Shown here: positions 39,895-48,651 of the stretch, piece by piece
Layout of the letters: every line of letters begins with the position of its first letter
Position numbering within the stretch: position 1 is the stretch's first letter
NCBI GenBank assembly: GCA_963810485.1
Contig: CAWENQ010000004.1
Location: 868,001-932,000, forward strand
Reading direction: 5' to 3'
From: DATKFM01 sp963810485
GTDB taxonomy: Bacteria; Pseudomonadota; Alphaproteobacteria; Dongiales; Dongiaceae
Length of the DNA stretch: 64,000 bases
Position numbers and translations under genes: made by a program
The notes under the pieces: generated by a model
Databases searched by the model: none
Told to the model about the DNA's origin: nothing
Seen by the model: only the letters and a program-made list of their open reading frames with translations

Positions 39895-40443
39895 ATGCCC
39901 CTGTCCGCGCCCGTGTCCCGCGAGCATCTGCACACGCGCCGCTATGATTTCCGCGGCTATCATCGCCAGGACGGCCTCTGGGATATCGAAGGCAACATGA
40001 CCGACGTGAAAACCTATGGCTTTCCCAACGATTGGCGCGGCGAGATCAAGGCGGGCGAACCGATCCACGACATGTGGCTGCGCCTGACCATCGACGACAA
40101 TTTGCTGATCCACGACATCGAGGTCGCCACCGCCGCCAGTCCGTTCCAGATGTGCGGCGACATCACCGCGAAGTATGCGGCGATGAAGGGCCAGCGCATC
40201 GGCCCCGGCTGGAGCAAGCGGGTGAAGGATGCCTTCGGCGGCCCCAGCGGCTGCACACATCAGACGGAGATGCTGGTGGCGATCGCCACGGTCGCCTATC
40301 AGACCGTCTTCGCGGCGCGGAAGAAGTGGGACGATCTCGACGGCAAGACCAGGCGGCCGGCCTTCATCGATACGTGCCACGCGCTGGCCAGCGACAGCCC
40401 GGTGGTCAAGCAGAACTGGCCGGCGTTCTTTACGGGAAAATGA
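39895..40443 (+). CDS. DUF2889 family protein
   Basis: A 182-residue cytoplasmic protein. It opens SREHLHTRRYDFRGYHRQDG and carries the family features LWDIEGNMTDVKTY, GEPIHDMWLRLTIDDNLLI and GCTHQTEMLVAIATVAYQT, typical of DUF2889. The conserved His, Asp and Cys residues hint at a metal or thiol site, but the function is not known to me. It follows aroB by 31 bases and may be in the same transcript. Confidence 0.85.
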   Translation: MPLSAPVSREHLHTRRYDFRGYHRQDGLWDIEGNMTDVKTYGFPNDWRGEIKAGEPIHDMWLRLTIDDNLLIHDIEVATAASPFQMCGDITAKYAAMKGQRIGPGWSKRVKDAFGGPSGCTHQTEMLVAIATVAYQTVFAARKKWDDLDGKTRRPAFIDTCHALASDSPVVKQNWPAFFTGK

Positions 40444-40626
40444 CCTGACGCGTTTTGTCGCAGGCGCGCGCCGCGCGGCGCGCTGATTATCGAGCAATTG
40501 CAGCAGCATTCGTTCAACCGATGCTGATGATAACCGCAATCGATTGGATTTCGGGTTTCATCGTTCCCATCCTGAACTGTCCGCAGCGGTTCAGTTGCAG
40601 CCGGCTGCACAGCAAAGGAGAGAACC

Positions 40627-40960
40627 ATGTCCCTTCGTCGAGTCCCTCTTGACCGCACTTTCGGGCGTCGTCCTCAGCGGCGCGGCCCTGGCCGATGACG
40701 CACCCAGCATCGCCAGCCGCATCGATCTCGGCGAGGTGTCCGGCGTCGCCTACTACACCGTCGAGCCCGCGGGCTATCGCGTCATCGCCACGCTGGCGCA
40801 AGGCGAAGCCGGCACGCCGGTGCGTTTTGAAACCGTGCTCGCCCCCGGGCAGAGCATGCTGCTGTCCACACCCGGCCCCGGCGATGCCGAAGCGGCGCGC
40901 GTGGAGATCCTGCGCGACGGCGATGCGCTGCTGGTCCGCGACGCCGCTGTCATGAACTGA
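40627..40960 (+). CDS. Small exported protein of unknown function (frameshifted at codon 3)
   Basis: A strong Shine-Dalgarno (AAAGGAG) precedes ATG 40627, but the ATG frame is not the open one. Removing one C from the CCC at 40631-40633 gives MSFVESLLTALSGVVLSGAA followed by LADDAPS, a clear signal peptide. The mature part is about 85 residues (VAYYTVEPAGYRVIATLAQG, then RFETVLAPGQSMLLSTPGPG) and looks all-beta. I know no family name for it. The restored protein is about 110 residues. Confidence 0.6.
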
Positions 40961-40964
40961 TCGA

Positions 40965-41255
40965 TTAGGCGCGCGCCCGGTCTTCTTCGGGCGTCAGGGT
41001 CGTCAGCACCAGCGCATGGACGCGCTGCTTCATCTCCTCGGCAAGAATGCCGTAGACCATGCGCTGCCGCGCCACCCGGCTTTGCCCGGCAAAGGCGGCG
41101 CTGACGATTTCCACATGGAAATGGGATTCGCCCTCGGGGTTGTGGCCGCCATGGCCCTTATGCCGGTTTGAATCGTCGCGGATGATCAGGCGCGCGGGAT
41201 TCAGCGCCTGCGTCAATTTGGTCTCGATCCGGGCGGCGATCGGCCCTGCGGTCAT
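40965..41255 (-). CDS. BolA family protein
   Basis: A 96-residue BolA/IbaG-like protein (RIETKLTQALNPARLIIRDD, GHNPEGESHFHVEIVSAAFA, SRVARQRMVYGILAEEMKQ, VHALVLTTLTPEE). BolA proteins pair with monothiol glutaredoxins and [2Fe-2S] clusters in iron sensing and delivery. The conserved His in SHFHVEIVS and the C-terminal His-Ala-Leu are present. The start at 41255 has AAGGAGC upstream and avoids an unconserved 16-residue extension. It is divergent from the EamA transporter gene. Confidence 0.92.
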   Translation of the reverse strand: MTAGPIAARIETKLTQALNPARLIIRDDSNRHKGHGGHNPEGESHFHVEIVSAAFAGQSRVARQRMVYGILAEEMKQRVHALVLTTLTPEEDRARA

Positions 41256-41334
41256 GGGGCTTGCTCCTTGCCTTCGCGGCGGCGATGGGGATGATGGCGT
41301 CATCGCCGTCCCAATTCCCTAAAAGCCCGGACCC

Positions 41335-42279
41335 GTGAAGGCAACCGCTTCCTCATCCGCGCCCGTGAGCCCGCGGAGCGCCTATTGGCTGCTCGCGCTG
41401 GTGGTCCTGTTGTGGGGCGCCAATTGGCCGACCATGAAGATGGCGCTGACCCACATCACGCCGCTGTGGTTCACGGTGACGCGCATGCTGACCGGTGCGC
41501 TCTGCCTGTTCGCCTATCTGGCCTACAAGAAGCAACTCGCCTGGCCGACACGGCAGGACTGGCCGGTGGTGATCAGCGTCTGCCTTTGCCAGATGGCGAT
41601 TTTCCAGCCGATGGTGAATTTCGGCCTCGAGCAGGTGCCGGCCGGACGTTCGGCGGTACTGGTTTACACCACGCCGTTCTGGGTGGTGCCCGGCGCCGTG
41701 CTGCTGTTCGGCGAGAAGCTGACGCCCATGAAAGCGGCCGGGCTGGTCGCCGGCGTGCTGGGCATCGCCGTGCTGTTCAACCCCCTGGGCGTCGACTGGA
41801 ACAACCGTGGCATGATCGTCGGCAGCCTGCTGCTGATGCTCGCGGCGATGATCTGGGGCTTCGGCATCCTGCATATCCGCGGCCATCGCTGGCATCTGTC
41901 GCCGCTGCAGCTCACGCCCTGGCAGCTGCTGTTCGCCGGCCTCGCCGTGCTGCCGGTGGCGCTCTGGCATGACGGCTTCTCAGGCTTCGACTGGGGACCG
42001 CCGCTGATCGGCGCGCTGGTCTATAACGGCCCGATCGCCACCGCTTTCTGCTTCTGGGCGGCGACCTCGATCACCCGCGCCTTGCCGGCGATGACCAGCT
42101 CGCTGTCCTTCCTCGCCGTGCCGATGATGGGCGTGCTGTTGTCGACCCTGAGCCTGGGCGAGACGCTGGACGCCACGCTGCTGGGCGGCTTCGGCCTGAT
42201 CCTCGCCGGCGTGGTGCTGGTCAACCTCGCCGACCGCCGGGCGAAGGCGGTGGCAGCCACCACGACGCCGGCAGACTAG
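41335..42279 (+). CDS. EamA/DMT superfamily permease
   Basis: A 314-residue inner-membrane exporter with about ten membrane spans in two EamA repeats: YWLLALVVLLWGANWPTMKM opens the first and IVGSLLLMLAAMIWGFGILH the second. Drug/metabolite transporters of this type export amino acids, metabolites or drugs. The GTG start at 41335 is the first in frame. The stop overlaps the 3' end of the convergent oxidoreductase by four bases. The substrate cannot be inferred. Confidence 0.88.
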   Translation: MKATASSSAPVSPRSAYWLLALVVLLWGANWPTMKMALTHITPLWFTVTRMLTGALCLFAYLAYKKQLAWPTRQDWPVVISVCLCQMAIFQPMVNFGLEQVPAGRSAVLVYTTPFWVVPGAVLLFGEKLTPMKAAGLVAGVLGIAVLFNPLGVDWNNRGMIVGSLLLMLAAMIWGFGILHIRGHRWHLSPLQLTPWQLLFAGLAVLPVALWHDGFSGFDWGPPLIGALVYNGPIATAFCFWAATSITRALPAMTSSLSFLAVPMMGVLLSTLSLGETLDATLLGGFGLILAGVVLVNLADRRAKAVAATTTPAD

Positions 42280-43448
42280 GCTGGCTTCGTCCAGACGCCG
42301 CCATCGCGGGACGAACGCACCACGGCATCGACGAAGCTGACGCCTTTCAACCCGTCCTCCACCGTGGGGAAGACAACCTCAGGCGGCACCGGCTTCTTCT
42401 CCGCCGCCGCGCGGATTGCCGCCGCCGCCTCGCTGTAGATGTTGGCGAAGCCTTCCAGATAGCCCTCGGGATGGCCGGGAGGAACCCGCGTCATCCTCGC
42501 CGCCGCCGGCCCCGCGCCCACGCCGCCGCGCGACAGCTCCCGCGGCGCCTCGCCGAACGGCGCATAACGTAGATAGTTGGGATTCTCCTGGCTCCAGGTC
42601 AGGCCGCCCTTGGTGCCGTAGACCCGCAGCCGCAGCGCGTTCTCGTTGCCAGGCGCCACCTGGCTGGCCCAGAGCATGCCCTTGGCCCCTCCCTTGAAGC
42701 GCAGCAGCACATTGGCGTTGTCGTCCACCTGCCGCCCCGGCACGAAGGTGGTGAGGTCGGCCAGGACGCTGTCCAGCTCCAGCCCGCTGACGAAGCTGGC
42801 GAGATGGAAGGCGTGGGTGCCGATGTCGCCGATGCTGCCGCCGGCGCCGGTGCGCTTGGGATCGGTGCGCCATTCCGCCTGCTTGTGGCCGGTGGTCTCG
42901 ATGCGTTCGGTCAGCCAGTCCTGGGGATATTCCACCTGCACCACGCGGATGGCGCCGAGCGTGCCATCGGCCACCATGGCCCGCGCCTGCCGCACCATGG
43001 GATAGCCGGTGTAGTTGTAGGTGACGGCAAAAACCCGGCCGCTCTTGCGCGCCAGTTCGGCCAGCGCCTTCGCCTCCTCCAGCGTCGCCGTCAGCGGCTT
43101 GTCGCAGATGACATGAATGCCCGCCTGCAGGAAAGCCTTGGCCACCGGCGCATGCATGTGGTTCGGCGTGACGATGGCGACGGCCTCGATGCCGTCGGGA
43201 CGCTTGGCCTCCGCCGCCGCCATGTCTTGGAAGCTGCCATAGCTGCGCGCGGGATCGAGGCCGAGCGCCGCGCCCGACCGCTTGGCGCGCTCCGCTTCGC
43301 TGGAGAGCGCGCCCGCGACCAGATCATAGTGATCGTCGAGACGTGCCGCGATGCGGTGCACGCCGCCGATGAAGGCGCCTTCGCCGCCGCCCACCATGCC
43401 CAGCCGAACGCGCCGCTGGGCGCCGTCACTTCTGCCTTCGATCGGCAT
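42276..43448 (-). CDS. Gfo/Idh/MocA family NAD(P)-dependent oxidoreductase
   Basis: A 390-residue sugar or inositol dehydrogenase-like enzyme. The Rossmann domain is RLGMVGGGEGAFIGGVHRIA, the signature EKP-type motif is AGIHVICDKPLTATLEEAKA, and the C-terminal domain has GGSIGDIGTHAFHLASFVSG with the catalytic-type Asp and His. It is the last gene of a three-gene minus-strand run with an AP-endonuclease-fold isomerase and an SDR, 12 bases after the isomerase gene. Such trios oxidise and epimerise sugars or cyclitols; the substrate is not decided by sequence. Confidence 0.9.
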   Translation of the reverse strand: MPIEGRSDGAQRRVRLGMVGGGEGAFIGGVHRIAARLDDHYDLVAGALSSEAERAKRSGAALGLDPARSYGSFQDMAAAEAKRPDGIEAVAIVTPNHMHAPVAKAFLQAGIHVICDKPLTATLEEAKALAELARKSGRVFAVTYNYTGYPMVRQARAMVADGTLGAIRVVQVEYPQDWLTERIETTGHKQAEWRTDPKRTGAGGSIGDIGTHAFHLASFVSGLELDSVLADLTTFVPGRQVDDNANVLLRFKGGAKGMLWASQVAPGNENALRLRVYGTKGGLTWSQENPNYLRYAPFGEAPRELSRGGVGAGPAAARMTRVPPGHPEGYLEGFANIYSEAAAAIRAAAEKKPVPPEVVFPTVEDGLKGVSFVDAVVRSSRDGGVWTKPA

Positions 43449-43460
43449 GTCCCGCCTCCC

Positions 43461-44516
43461 TTACGCGATGCCGAGCATGCGGCGGTTGGCGGCCAGGTCC
43501 GTGCCGGCGCCGGCGAAATCGTCGAACGCCTTTTCGGTGACGCGGATGATGTGGTCGCGGATGAAAACGGCGCCTTCGCGCGCGCCATCTTCCGGATGCT
43601 TCAGGCAGCATTCCCATTCCAAGACCGCCCAGCCGTCATAGCCGTGCTGCGCCAGCTTGGAGAAGATGCCGCTGAAATCCACCTGCCCGTCGCCGAGCGA
43701 CCGGAACCGGCCGGCGCGATTCACCCAGGACTGATAGCCGCCATAGACGCCGCAGCGCCCGTTGGGATTCAACTCCGCGTCCTTGACGTGAAAGATCTTG
43801 ATGAAGTCGTGATAGATGTCGATGTGTTCCAGGTAATCCAGCACCTGCAGCACATAGTGGCTGGGATCGAACAGCATGTTGCAGCGCTTATGCTTGCCGA
43901 CACGCTCGTAGAACATCTCGAAGGTGACGCCGTCATGAAGATCCTCGCCGGGATGGATCTCGTAGCAGACATCGACGCCCACGCCGTCGAAGGTATCGAG
44001 GATCGGCTTCCAACGCTTCGCCAACTCGTCGAAGGCGGTTTCCACCAAGCCTGCCGGCCGCTGCGGCCAGGGATAGAAGTAGGGCCAGGCCAACGCGCCG
44101 GAGAAGGTCACATGGCGGTCGAGGCCGAGATTTTTCGACGCTTTCGCTGCGAGCAGCAACTGGCTGACGGCCCATTCCTGCCGCGCCTGGGGATTGCCGC
44201 GCACCTGCGGTGCGGCGAAGCCATCGAACGCCGCGTCATAGGCAGGGTGAACGGCGACGAGCTGCCCTTGCAGATGCGTCGACAGCTCAGTGATCTGCAG
44301 GCCCTCCTTCGCCAGGATGCCCTTCACCTCGTCGCAATAGGCCTTCGACTCCGCCGCCTTCTCCAGATCGAACAGCCGCTTGTCCCAGGACGGGATCTGC
44401 ACGCCCTTGAAACCGAGGCCGGCCGCCCATTTGGCGATCGAGGGCAGCGTGTTGAACGGCGGCGCGTCGCCGGCGAACTGAGCCAGGAAAATCGCAGGAC
44501 CTTTGATGGTTTTCAT
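43461..44516 (-). CDS. Sugar phosphate isomerase/epimerase, xylose isomerase-like TIM barrel
   Basis: A 351-residue AP endonuclease 2-type barrel. Metal-ligand-like residues appear in DVCYEIHPGEDLHDGVTFEM, NMLFDPSHYVLQ, IKIFHVKDAELNPNG and YDGWAVLEWECCLKHPEDGA, the pattern of Glu, Asp, His, Glu ligands in the family. It lies between the SDR and Gfo/Idh genes and probably isomerises the shared carbohydrate intermediate. Confidence 0.88.
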   Translation of the reverse strand: MKTIKGPAIFLAQFAGDAPPFNTLPSIAKWAAGLGFKGVQIPSWDKRLFDLEKAAESKAYCDEVKGILAKEGLQITELSTHLQGQLVAVHPAYDAAFDGFAAPQVRGNPQARQEWAVSQLLLAAKASKNLGLDRHVTFSGALAWPYFYPWPQRPAGLVETAFDELAKRWKPILDTFDGVGVDVCYEIHPGEDLHDGVTFEMFYERVGKHKRCNMLFDPSHYVLQVLDYLEHIDIYHDFIKIFHVKDAELNPNGRCGVYGGYQSWVNRAGRFRSLGDGQVDFSGIFSKLAQHGYDGWAVLEWECCLKHPEDGAREGAVFIRDHIIRVTEKAFDDFAGAGTDLAANRRMLGIA

Positions 44517-44559
44517 GGGGCTGCACCTTTTTCAAATGCGGGGACGGTGATCGGCGTGA

Positions 44560-45324
44560 TTACACCTTCGCTTCTGGCAGGATCTGCCCGCCATCGACGA
44601 CGATGGTGGTGCCGGTGACGAAGGAGGCCTCGTCGGAAGCCAGATAGAGACAGGCATAGGCGACATCCCGCGGTGTGCCAAGGCGGCCGAGCGGCACCGA
44701 GCGCCGCATGGCTTCGGCATATTCAGGGGACCGGTCACGCTTGATGCCTTCGGTCATGATATTGCCGGGCTCGACACCGTTGACAGTGATATTGAACGGC
44801 GCCGCCTCGATGGCCGCCGCGCGGATGAAGCCGACGATGCCCGCCTTGCTGGCGCTGTAATGGCCGTGGCCGGGAACGCTGACCCGCGGGCCGGTGATCG
44901 AGGAGGTGAAGATGACGCGGCCATAGCGCTGGCGCTTCATCGCCTCATAGCAGGCCTGGAAGGCAAGAAAAGCGCCCTTCAGATTGACTGCCAGCACCTG
45001 GTCCCATTCCGCCTCGTCGATCTCGTCGATCAGGTGATAGGGAAAGATGCCGGCATTCTGGCAGAGGATGTCGATGCGGCCGAAACGTTCCAGGGCCGTC
45101 GCCGCCACCGCCACCATGTCGGCCTTCTTGCTGACATCGGCCTGGACGAAGATCGACGGGCTGTGGCCGCTGAGGCGCTCGGCGGTTTCCCGGCCGACAT
45201 CGGCGTTGCGGTCGGCAATCACCAGCCGCGCGCCCTGCTCGGCCATGACTTCGGCGATGCCGGCGCCGATGCCCTGCGCGGCGCCGATGACAACAGCCGT
45301 TTTTCCGTCTAAACGTCCGCCCAT
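44560..45324 (-). CDS. Short-chain dehydrogenase/reductase
   Basis: A 254-residue classical SDR. The NAD-binding TAVVIGAAQGIGAGIAEVMA, the NAG motif in LCQNAGIFPYHLID, the catalytic Ser in FTSSITGPRVSVPG, YSASK (Tyr and Lys) and the C-terminal GTTIVVDGGQILPE are all present. I start at ATG 45324 (MGGRLDGKTAV); longer in-frame readings run over the divergent rnhA gene and are not credible. It is first of the sugar-oxidation trio. Confidence 0.92.
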   Translation of the reverse strand: MGGRLDGKTAVVIGAAQGIGAGIAEVMAEQGARLVIADRNADVGRETAERLSGHSPSIFVQADVSKKADMVAVAATALERFGRIDILCQNAGIFPYHLIDEIDEAEWDQVLAVNLKGAFLAFQACYEAMKRQRYGRVIFTSSITGPRVSVPGHGHYSASKAGIVGFIRAAAIEAAPFNITVNGVEPGNIMTEGIKRDRSPEYAEAMRRSVPLGRLGTPRDVAYACLYLASDEASFVTGTTIVVDGGQILPEAKV

Positions 45325-45369
45325 GCGCACCCATTCCCCTGAATTCGCTCTAACGCCCCGCGAGCCGCG

Positions 45370-45825
45370 ATGACCGGCACCCCGAAGATCGTCGACATCT
45401 TTACGGATGGCGCCTGCAGCGGCAACCCCGGCCCGGGCGGCTGGGGCGCTTTGCTGCGCTACGACAGCGTGGAAAAGGAACTCTATGGCGGCGAATCCGC
45501 CACCACCAACAACCGCATGGAGATGATGGCGGCGATCGTCGCGCTCGAAAGCCTGAAGCGGCCGGTCAAGGCGCGCCTCCATACCGACAGCACCTACCTG
45601 CGGGACGGCATCACCAAATGGATCCATGACTGGAAAAAACGCAACTGGCGCACGGCCGACAAGAAGCCGGTGAAGAACATTGACCTCTGGCAGCGGCTGG
45701 AAGCGGCTCTGGAGCGCCACGACGTGGAGTGGCTCTGGGTCAAGGGCCATGCCGGCCATCCCGAGAACGAACGCGCCGATGCGCTGGCGCGGCTGGCGAT
45801 CGACGAGATGCGGATGGGCGAGTAG
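45370..45825 (+). CDS. rnhA: Ribonuclease HI
   Basis: Degrades the RNA strand of RNA-DNA hybrids. The 151-residue protein has all four catalytic acids: Asp13 in IFTDGACSGNPGPGGWGA, Glu51 in NNRMEMMAAI, Asp73 in LHTDSTYL and the Asp in ENERADALAR. The basic handle GITKWIHDWKKRNWRTADKK is also present. It is divergent from the SDR gene. Confidence 0.97.
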   Translation: MTGTPKIVDIFTDGACSGNPGPGGWGALLRYDSVEKELYGGESATTNNRMEMMAAIVALESLKRPVKARLHTDSTYLRDGITKWIHDWKKRNWRTADKKPVKNIDLWQRLEAALERHDVEWLWVKGHAGHPENERADALARLAIDEMRMGE

Positions 45826-45876
45826 CCGGCACTCGCCAACGACAAGCCCACAAGAAAGATAAGCTGCGGGGGATCA

Positions 45877-47952
45877 ATGGGGCGCGACGCCAGATACGAC
45901 ATCCTGTTCGAGCCGGTGAAGATCGGCCCGGTCACCGCGAAGAACCGCTTTTTCCAGGTGCCCCACTGCAACGGCCTGGGCTATCGCGATCCCACCGCCG
46001 GCGCGGTCATGCGCGGCATCAAGGCCGAAGGCGGCTGGGCCGTGGTCTGCACCGAACAGGCCGATGTGCACCACTCCTCCGACATCACGCCGTTCATCGA
46101 ACAGCACCTGTGGGACGACCGCGACATGCCGGCGCTGAGCCGCGTGGCCGAGCAGGTGCATCGCCATGGCGCGCTGGCCGGCATCGAGCTGGTTCATTCC
46201 GGCATGAACGGCTCGAATCTCTATACCCGCGAAATTCCCATCGCGCCCAGCGCCACGCCCATCATCACCTTCTACAACGATCCGGTGCAGGCGCGGGCGA
46301 TGGACAAGCAGGATATCGCCGATCTCCGCCGCTGGTATCGCAAAGCCGCCCTGCGTTGCCGCAAAATGGAGTTCGATCTCATCTGCATCTACGCCGCCCA
46401 CGGGTTCGGCGCGCCGCAGCATTTCCTGTCCCGGCGCTACAATCATCGCAGCGACGAATATGGCGGCTCCCTGGAGAACCGCACGCGGCTGCTGCGGGAG
46501 ATCACCGAGGACGTCAGGTCGGCAATCGGCGACCGCTGCGCCGTGTCGGTGCGCGTCAGCATGGATGAGCTGATCGGTCCGGCGGGCCTGCACAAAGAAG
46601 AAATGCACGACGCCATCGGACTGATGGCTGAGCTGCCCGACCTCTGGGACCTGGCGCTCTCGGGCTGGGACAATGATTCCGGCACATCGCGCTTTGCCGA
46701 GGAAGGCTTTCAGGAACCCTATGTCGCGGGCATCAAGAAGCTGACGACAAAGCCGGTGGTGGGCGTCGGCCGTTTCACCTCGCCGGATACCATGGTGTCG
46801 CAGATCCGCCGCGGCATCCTGGATTTCATCGGCGCGGCGCGGCCCTCCATCGCCGATCCGTTCCTGCCGCGCAAGATCGAGGAAGGCCGGCTGGAGGACA
46901 TCAGGGAATGCATCGGCTGCAACATGTGCATCACCGGCGACATGACCATGTCGCCCAGCCGCTGCACCCAGAATCCGACGATGGGCGAGGAATGGCGCAA
47001 GGGCTGGCATCCTGAGTTGATCCGAGCCCGCGAGTCCGACGGCAAGGTGCTGATCATCGGCGGCGGGCCGGCGGGATTGGAGTGCGCCCGCGCGCTCGGC
47101 CGCCGCGGCTATCAGGTGGCGCTGGCGGAAGCGGGCAAGGAGCTGGGTGGCCGCGTCTCAAGGGAATCGCGCCTGCCCGGCCTCTCCGCCTGGGCGCGCG
47201 TTCGTGACTACCGGTTGCAACAGTTTAAGCAGATGACGACCGTAGAGACCTATCTCGACAGCCGCCTCGGCGCCGCCGACGTCCTGGAGTACGGCTTCGA
47301 GCATGTGGTGATCGCCACCGGCGGCGAGTGGCGCCGCGACGGTACAGCGCGCTATCACCAGAGCCCGCTCACCATCGACACCGCGGCCGAAATCCTCACG
47401 CCCGACGATATCTTTGCCGGCAAGCGTCCGCGCGGAAATCGCGTCGTCATCTATGACGACGATCATTTCTACATGGGCAGCGTGCTGGCCGAACTGATGG
47501 TCAAGGACGGCTGCAGCGTCACGTTCATCACGCCGGCCACTGAAGCCGCCAATTGGGCGCGCAACACGCTGGAACAGGAGAAGATACAGAAGCGATTGCT
47601 GGAGATCGGCGTCGCGATTCTCGCCCAGCGCGCCGTGACGCGGGTCGCCGCAGCCGGAGTCGAGCACACCTGTGTTTTCACCGGCAAGAAGGCCGAGCTT
47701 GCCGCCGACACCGTCCTGCTGGTCACCGCGCGCAATCCACGGGATGAGCTGTATCGGGATCTGCAGTCGCGCCGCGGTGAGTGGGATGCCGCCGGGATAA
47801 AATCCGTGCGCGTCATCGGCGACGCCAACGCCCCCGGCACGATCGCCGCCGCCGTCTATGCCGGCCACCGCTATGCCCAGGAGTTCGATGCGCCCGACAT
47901 CGGCGACGGCCTGCCGTTCAAGCGCGAGATCGCGGAACTGCTGCCGCTTTAG
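45877..47952 (+). CDS. Trimethylamine/dimethylamine dehydrogenase-like iron-sulfur flavoprotein
   Basis: A 691-residue member of the TMADH / 2,4-dienoyl-CoA reductase family. Residues 1-370 are an old-yellow-enzyme barrel, about 390-691 an FAD/NAD-like double Rossmann part (VLIIGGGPAGLECARALG). The features specific to amine dehydrogenases are present: Cys31 in VPHCNG (6-S-cysteinyl-FMN position), the Tyr172-His175 pair in IYAAHG, Asp267, and a 4Fe-4S site Cys345-Cys348-Cys351-Cys363 in ECIGCNMC...SRC. The numbering matches TMADH almost exactly. Trimethylamine, dimethylamine or histamine are candidate substrates. Electrons normally go to an ETF, which is not encoded nearby. Confidence 0.88.
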   Translation: MGRDARYDILFEPVKIGPVTAKNRFFQVPHCNGLGYRDPTAGAVMRGIKAEGGWAVVCTEQADVHHSSDITPFIEQHLWDDRDMPALSRVAEQVHRHGALAGIELVHSGMNGSNLYTREIPIAPSATPIITFYNDPVQARAMDKQDIADLRRWYRKAALRCRKMEFDLICIYAAHGFGAPQHFLSRRYNHRSDEYGGSLENRTRLLREITEDVRSAIGDRCAVSVRVSMDELIGPAGLHKEEMHDAIGLMAELPDLWDLALSGWDNDSGTSRFAEEGFQEPYVAGIKKLTTKPVVGVGRFTSPDTMVSQIRRGILDFIGAARPSIADPFLPRKIEEGRLEDIRECIGCNMCITGDMTMSPSRCTQNPTMGEEWRKGWHPELIRARESDGKVLIIGGGPAGLECARALGRRGYQVALAEAGKELGGRVSRESRLPGLSAWARVRDYRLQQFKQMTTVETYLDSRLGAADVLEYGFEHVVIATGGEWRRDGTARYHQSPLTIDTAAEILTPDDIFAGKRPRGNRVVIYDDDHFYMGSVLAELMVKDGCSVTFITPATEAANWARNTLEQEKIQKRLLEIGVAILAQRAVTRVAAAGVEHTCVFTGKKAELAADTVLLVTARNPRDELYRDLQSRRGEWDAAGIKSVRVIGDANAPGTIAAAVYAGHRYAQEFDAPDIGDGLPFKREIAELLPL

Positions 47953-47982
47953 CAGAGATTGGACACAATGCAGAAGTCAGAC

Positions 47983-48131
47983 GCCTCGCCCCGCATAGCG
48001 GGGAGAGGCAGGCACCATCCGCGTCCAGCGGATGTTGCCGGTGAGGGGTTCGTGCGCCGCTCCCTCACCCGCGCAACATTCGCTGGACGCGAATGTTGCG
48101 ATCCCTCTCCCGCTGCGCGGGCGAGGGAACA
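47983..48131. repeat. Palindromic intergenic repeat with nested hairpins
   Basis: Three hairpins lie in 150 bases. GCCTC/GAGGC arms with CCCCGC/GCGGGG are at 47983-48009. CATCCG/CGGATG with loop CGTCCAG is at 48016-48034. CAACATTCG/CGAATGTTG with loop CTGGACG is at 48074-48098. The two loops are exact reverse complements, and the two halves (about 48019-48047 and 48062-48091) also form one larger inverted repeat. The last part (CCTCTCCCGCTGCGCGGGCG) echoes the first hairpin. This looks like a dispersed REP-type element. Confidence 0.7.
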
Positions 48132-48148
48132 AGTTCACTGCTGCCGCT

Positions 48149-48559
48149 TTAAGGCAAATTCTCATCCAGACGGCCGCGCAGATCGTCTACCGCAGTCTGC
48201 CAATTCTCGCCGTCATCGGAATCCTCCCATTGCTGGCGCAGTTCGGAGTTCTCCAGCACGCGGTCGATCACGGCGATGGCCCGCTCGATCAGTTCGCCTG
48301 AAGGATCGGCGGCGTTGTCCTCGGCCCAGGTTTCCGCTTCCGGCGGTATATCGTCGCTGGGCGAGCCGAGCAGGGCCGCCAGCACCTCGCAGGCGGCCAG
48401 GGCCTTCTCCGCCTGCGGCGCCTCCAGCTCATCCTCGCTGTCGAGATTCACCGCGGCGAGCGTCTTCTCGACGAAGGCCAGCCCCTCCGTCTTCTCCAGC
48501 CGGAACAGCCATTCGCCGGCGGTATCGTTCTCGAATGAACCCGGTCCCCAGGACCCCAT
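48149..48559 (-). CDS. DUF4259 family protein
   Basis: A 136-residue acidic protein whose start MGSWGPGSFENDTAGEWLFR is the DUF4259 signature. The rest is helical (AEKALAACEVLAALLGSPSD, IERAIAVIDRVLENSELRQQ). No signal or membrane segment is seen. Family function is unknown; members are common beside toxin-immunity or stress genes, but nothing of that kind is adjacent here. Confidence 0.88.
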   Translation of the reverse strand: MGSWGPGSFENDTAGEWLFRLEKTEGLAFVEKTLAAVNLDSEDELEAPQAEKALAACEVLAALLGSPSDDIPPEAETWAEDNAADPSGELIERAIAVIDRVLENSELRQQWEDSDDGENWQTAVDDLRGRLDENLP

Positions 48560-48612
48560 GATGCCACCCCGTCACTTCCGCGCGGCCCTTTCTCTGCCCG
48601 TGCGGGCTCCGG

Positions 48613-48639
48613 CCTGCCGCCGATAAACCCGGCGGCAGG
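48613..48639 (-). terminator. Hairpin after the peroxiredoxin gene
   Basis: Nine-base perfect arms CCTGCCGCC and GGCGGCAGG surround a nine-base loop just downstream of the Prx5 stop. There is no T-tract, so it may be a weak or factor-dependent terminator. Confidence 0.35.
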
Positions 48640-48651
48640 ATTTCAGTTGGA

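Noticed and set aside
42804..44618. A 604-residue plus-strand open frame
   Set aside because: It is antisense to the Gfo/Idh and isomerase genes, both of which have clear motifs.
45325..45759. A 145-residue N-terminal extension of the SDR
   Set aside because: It covers rnhA on the opposite strand, and the Rossmann fold begins right after 45324.
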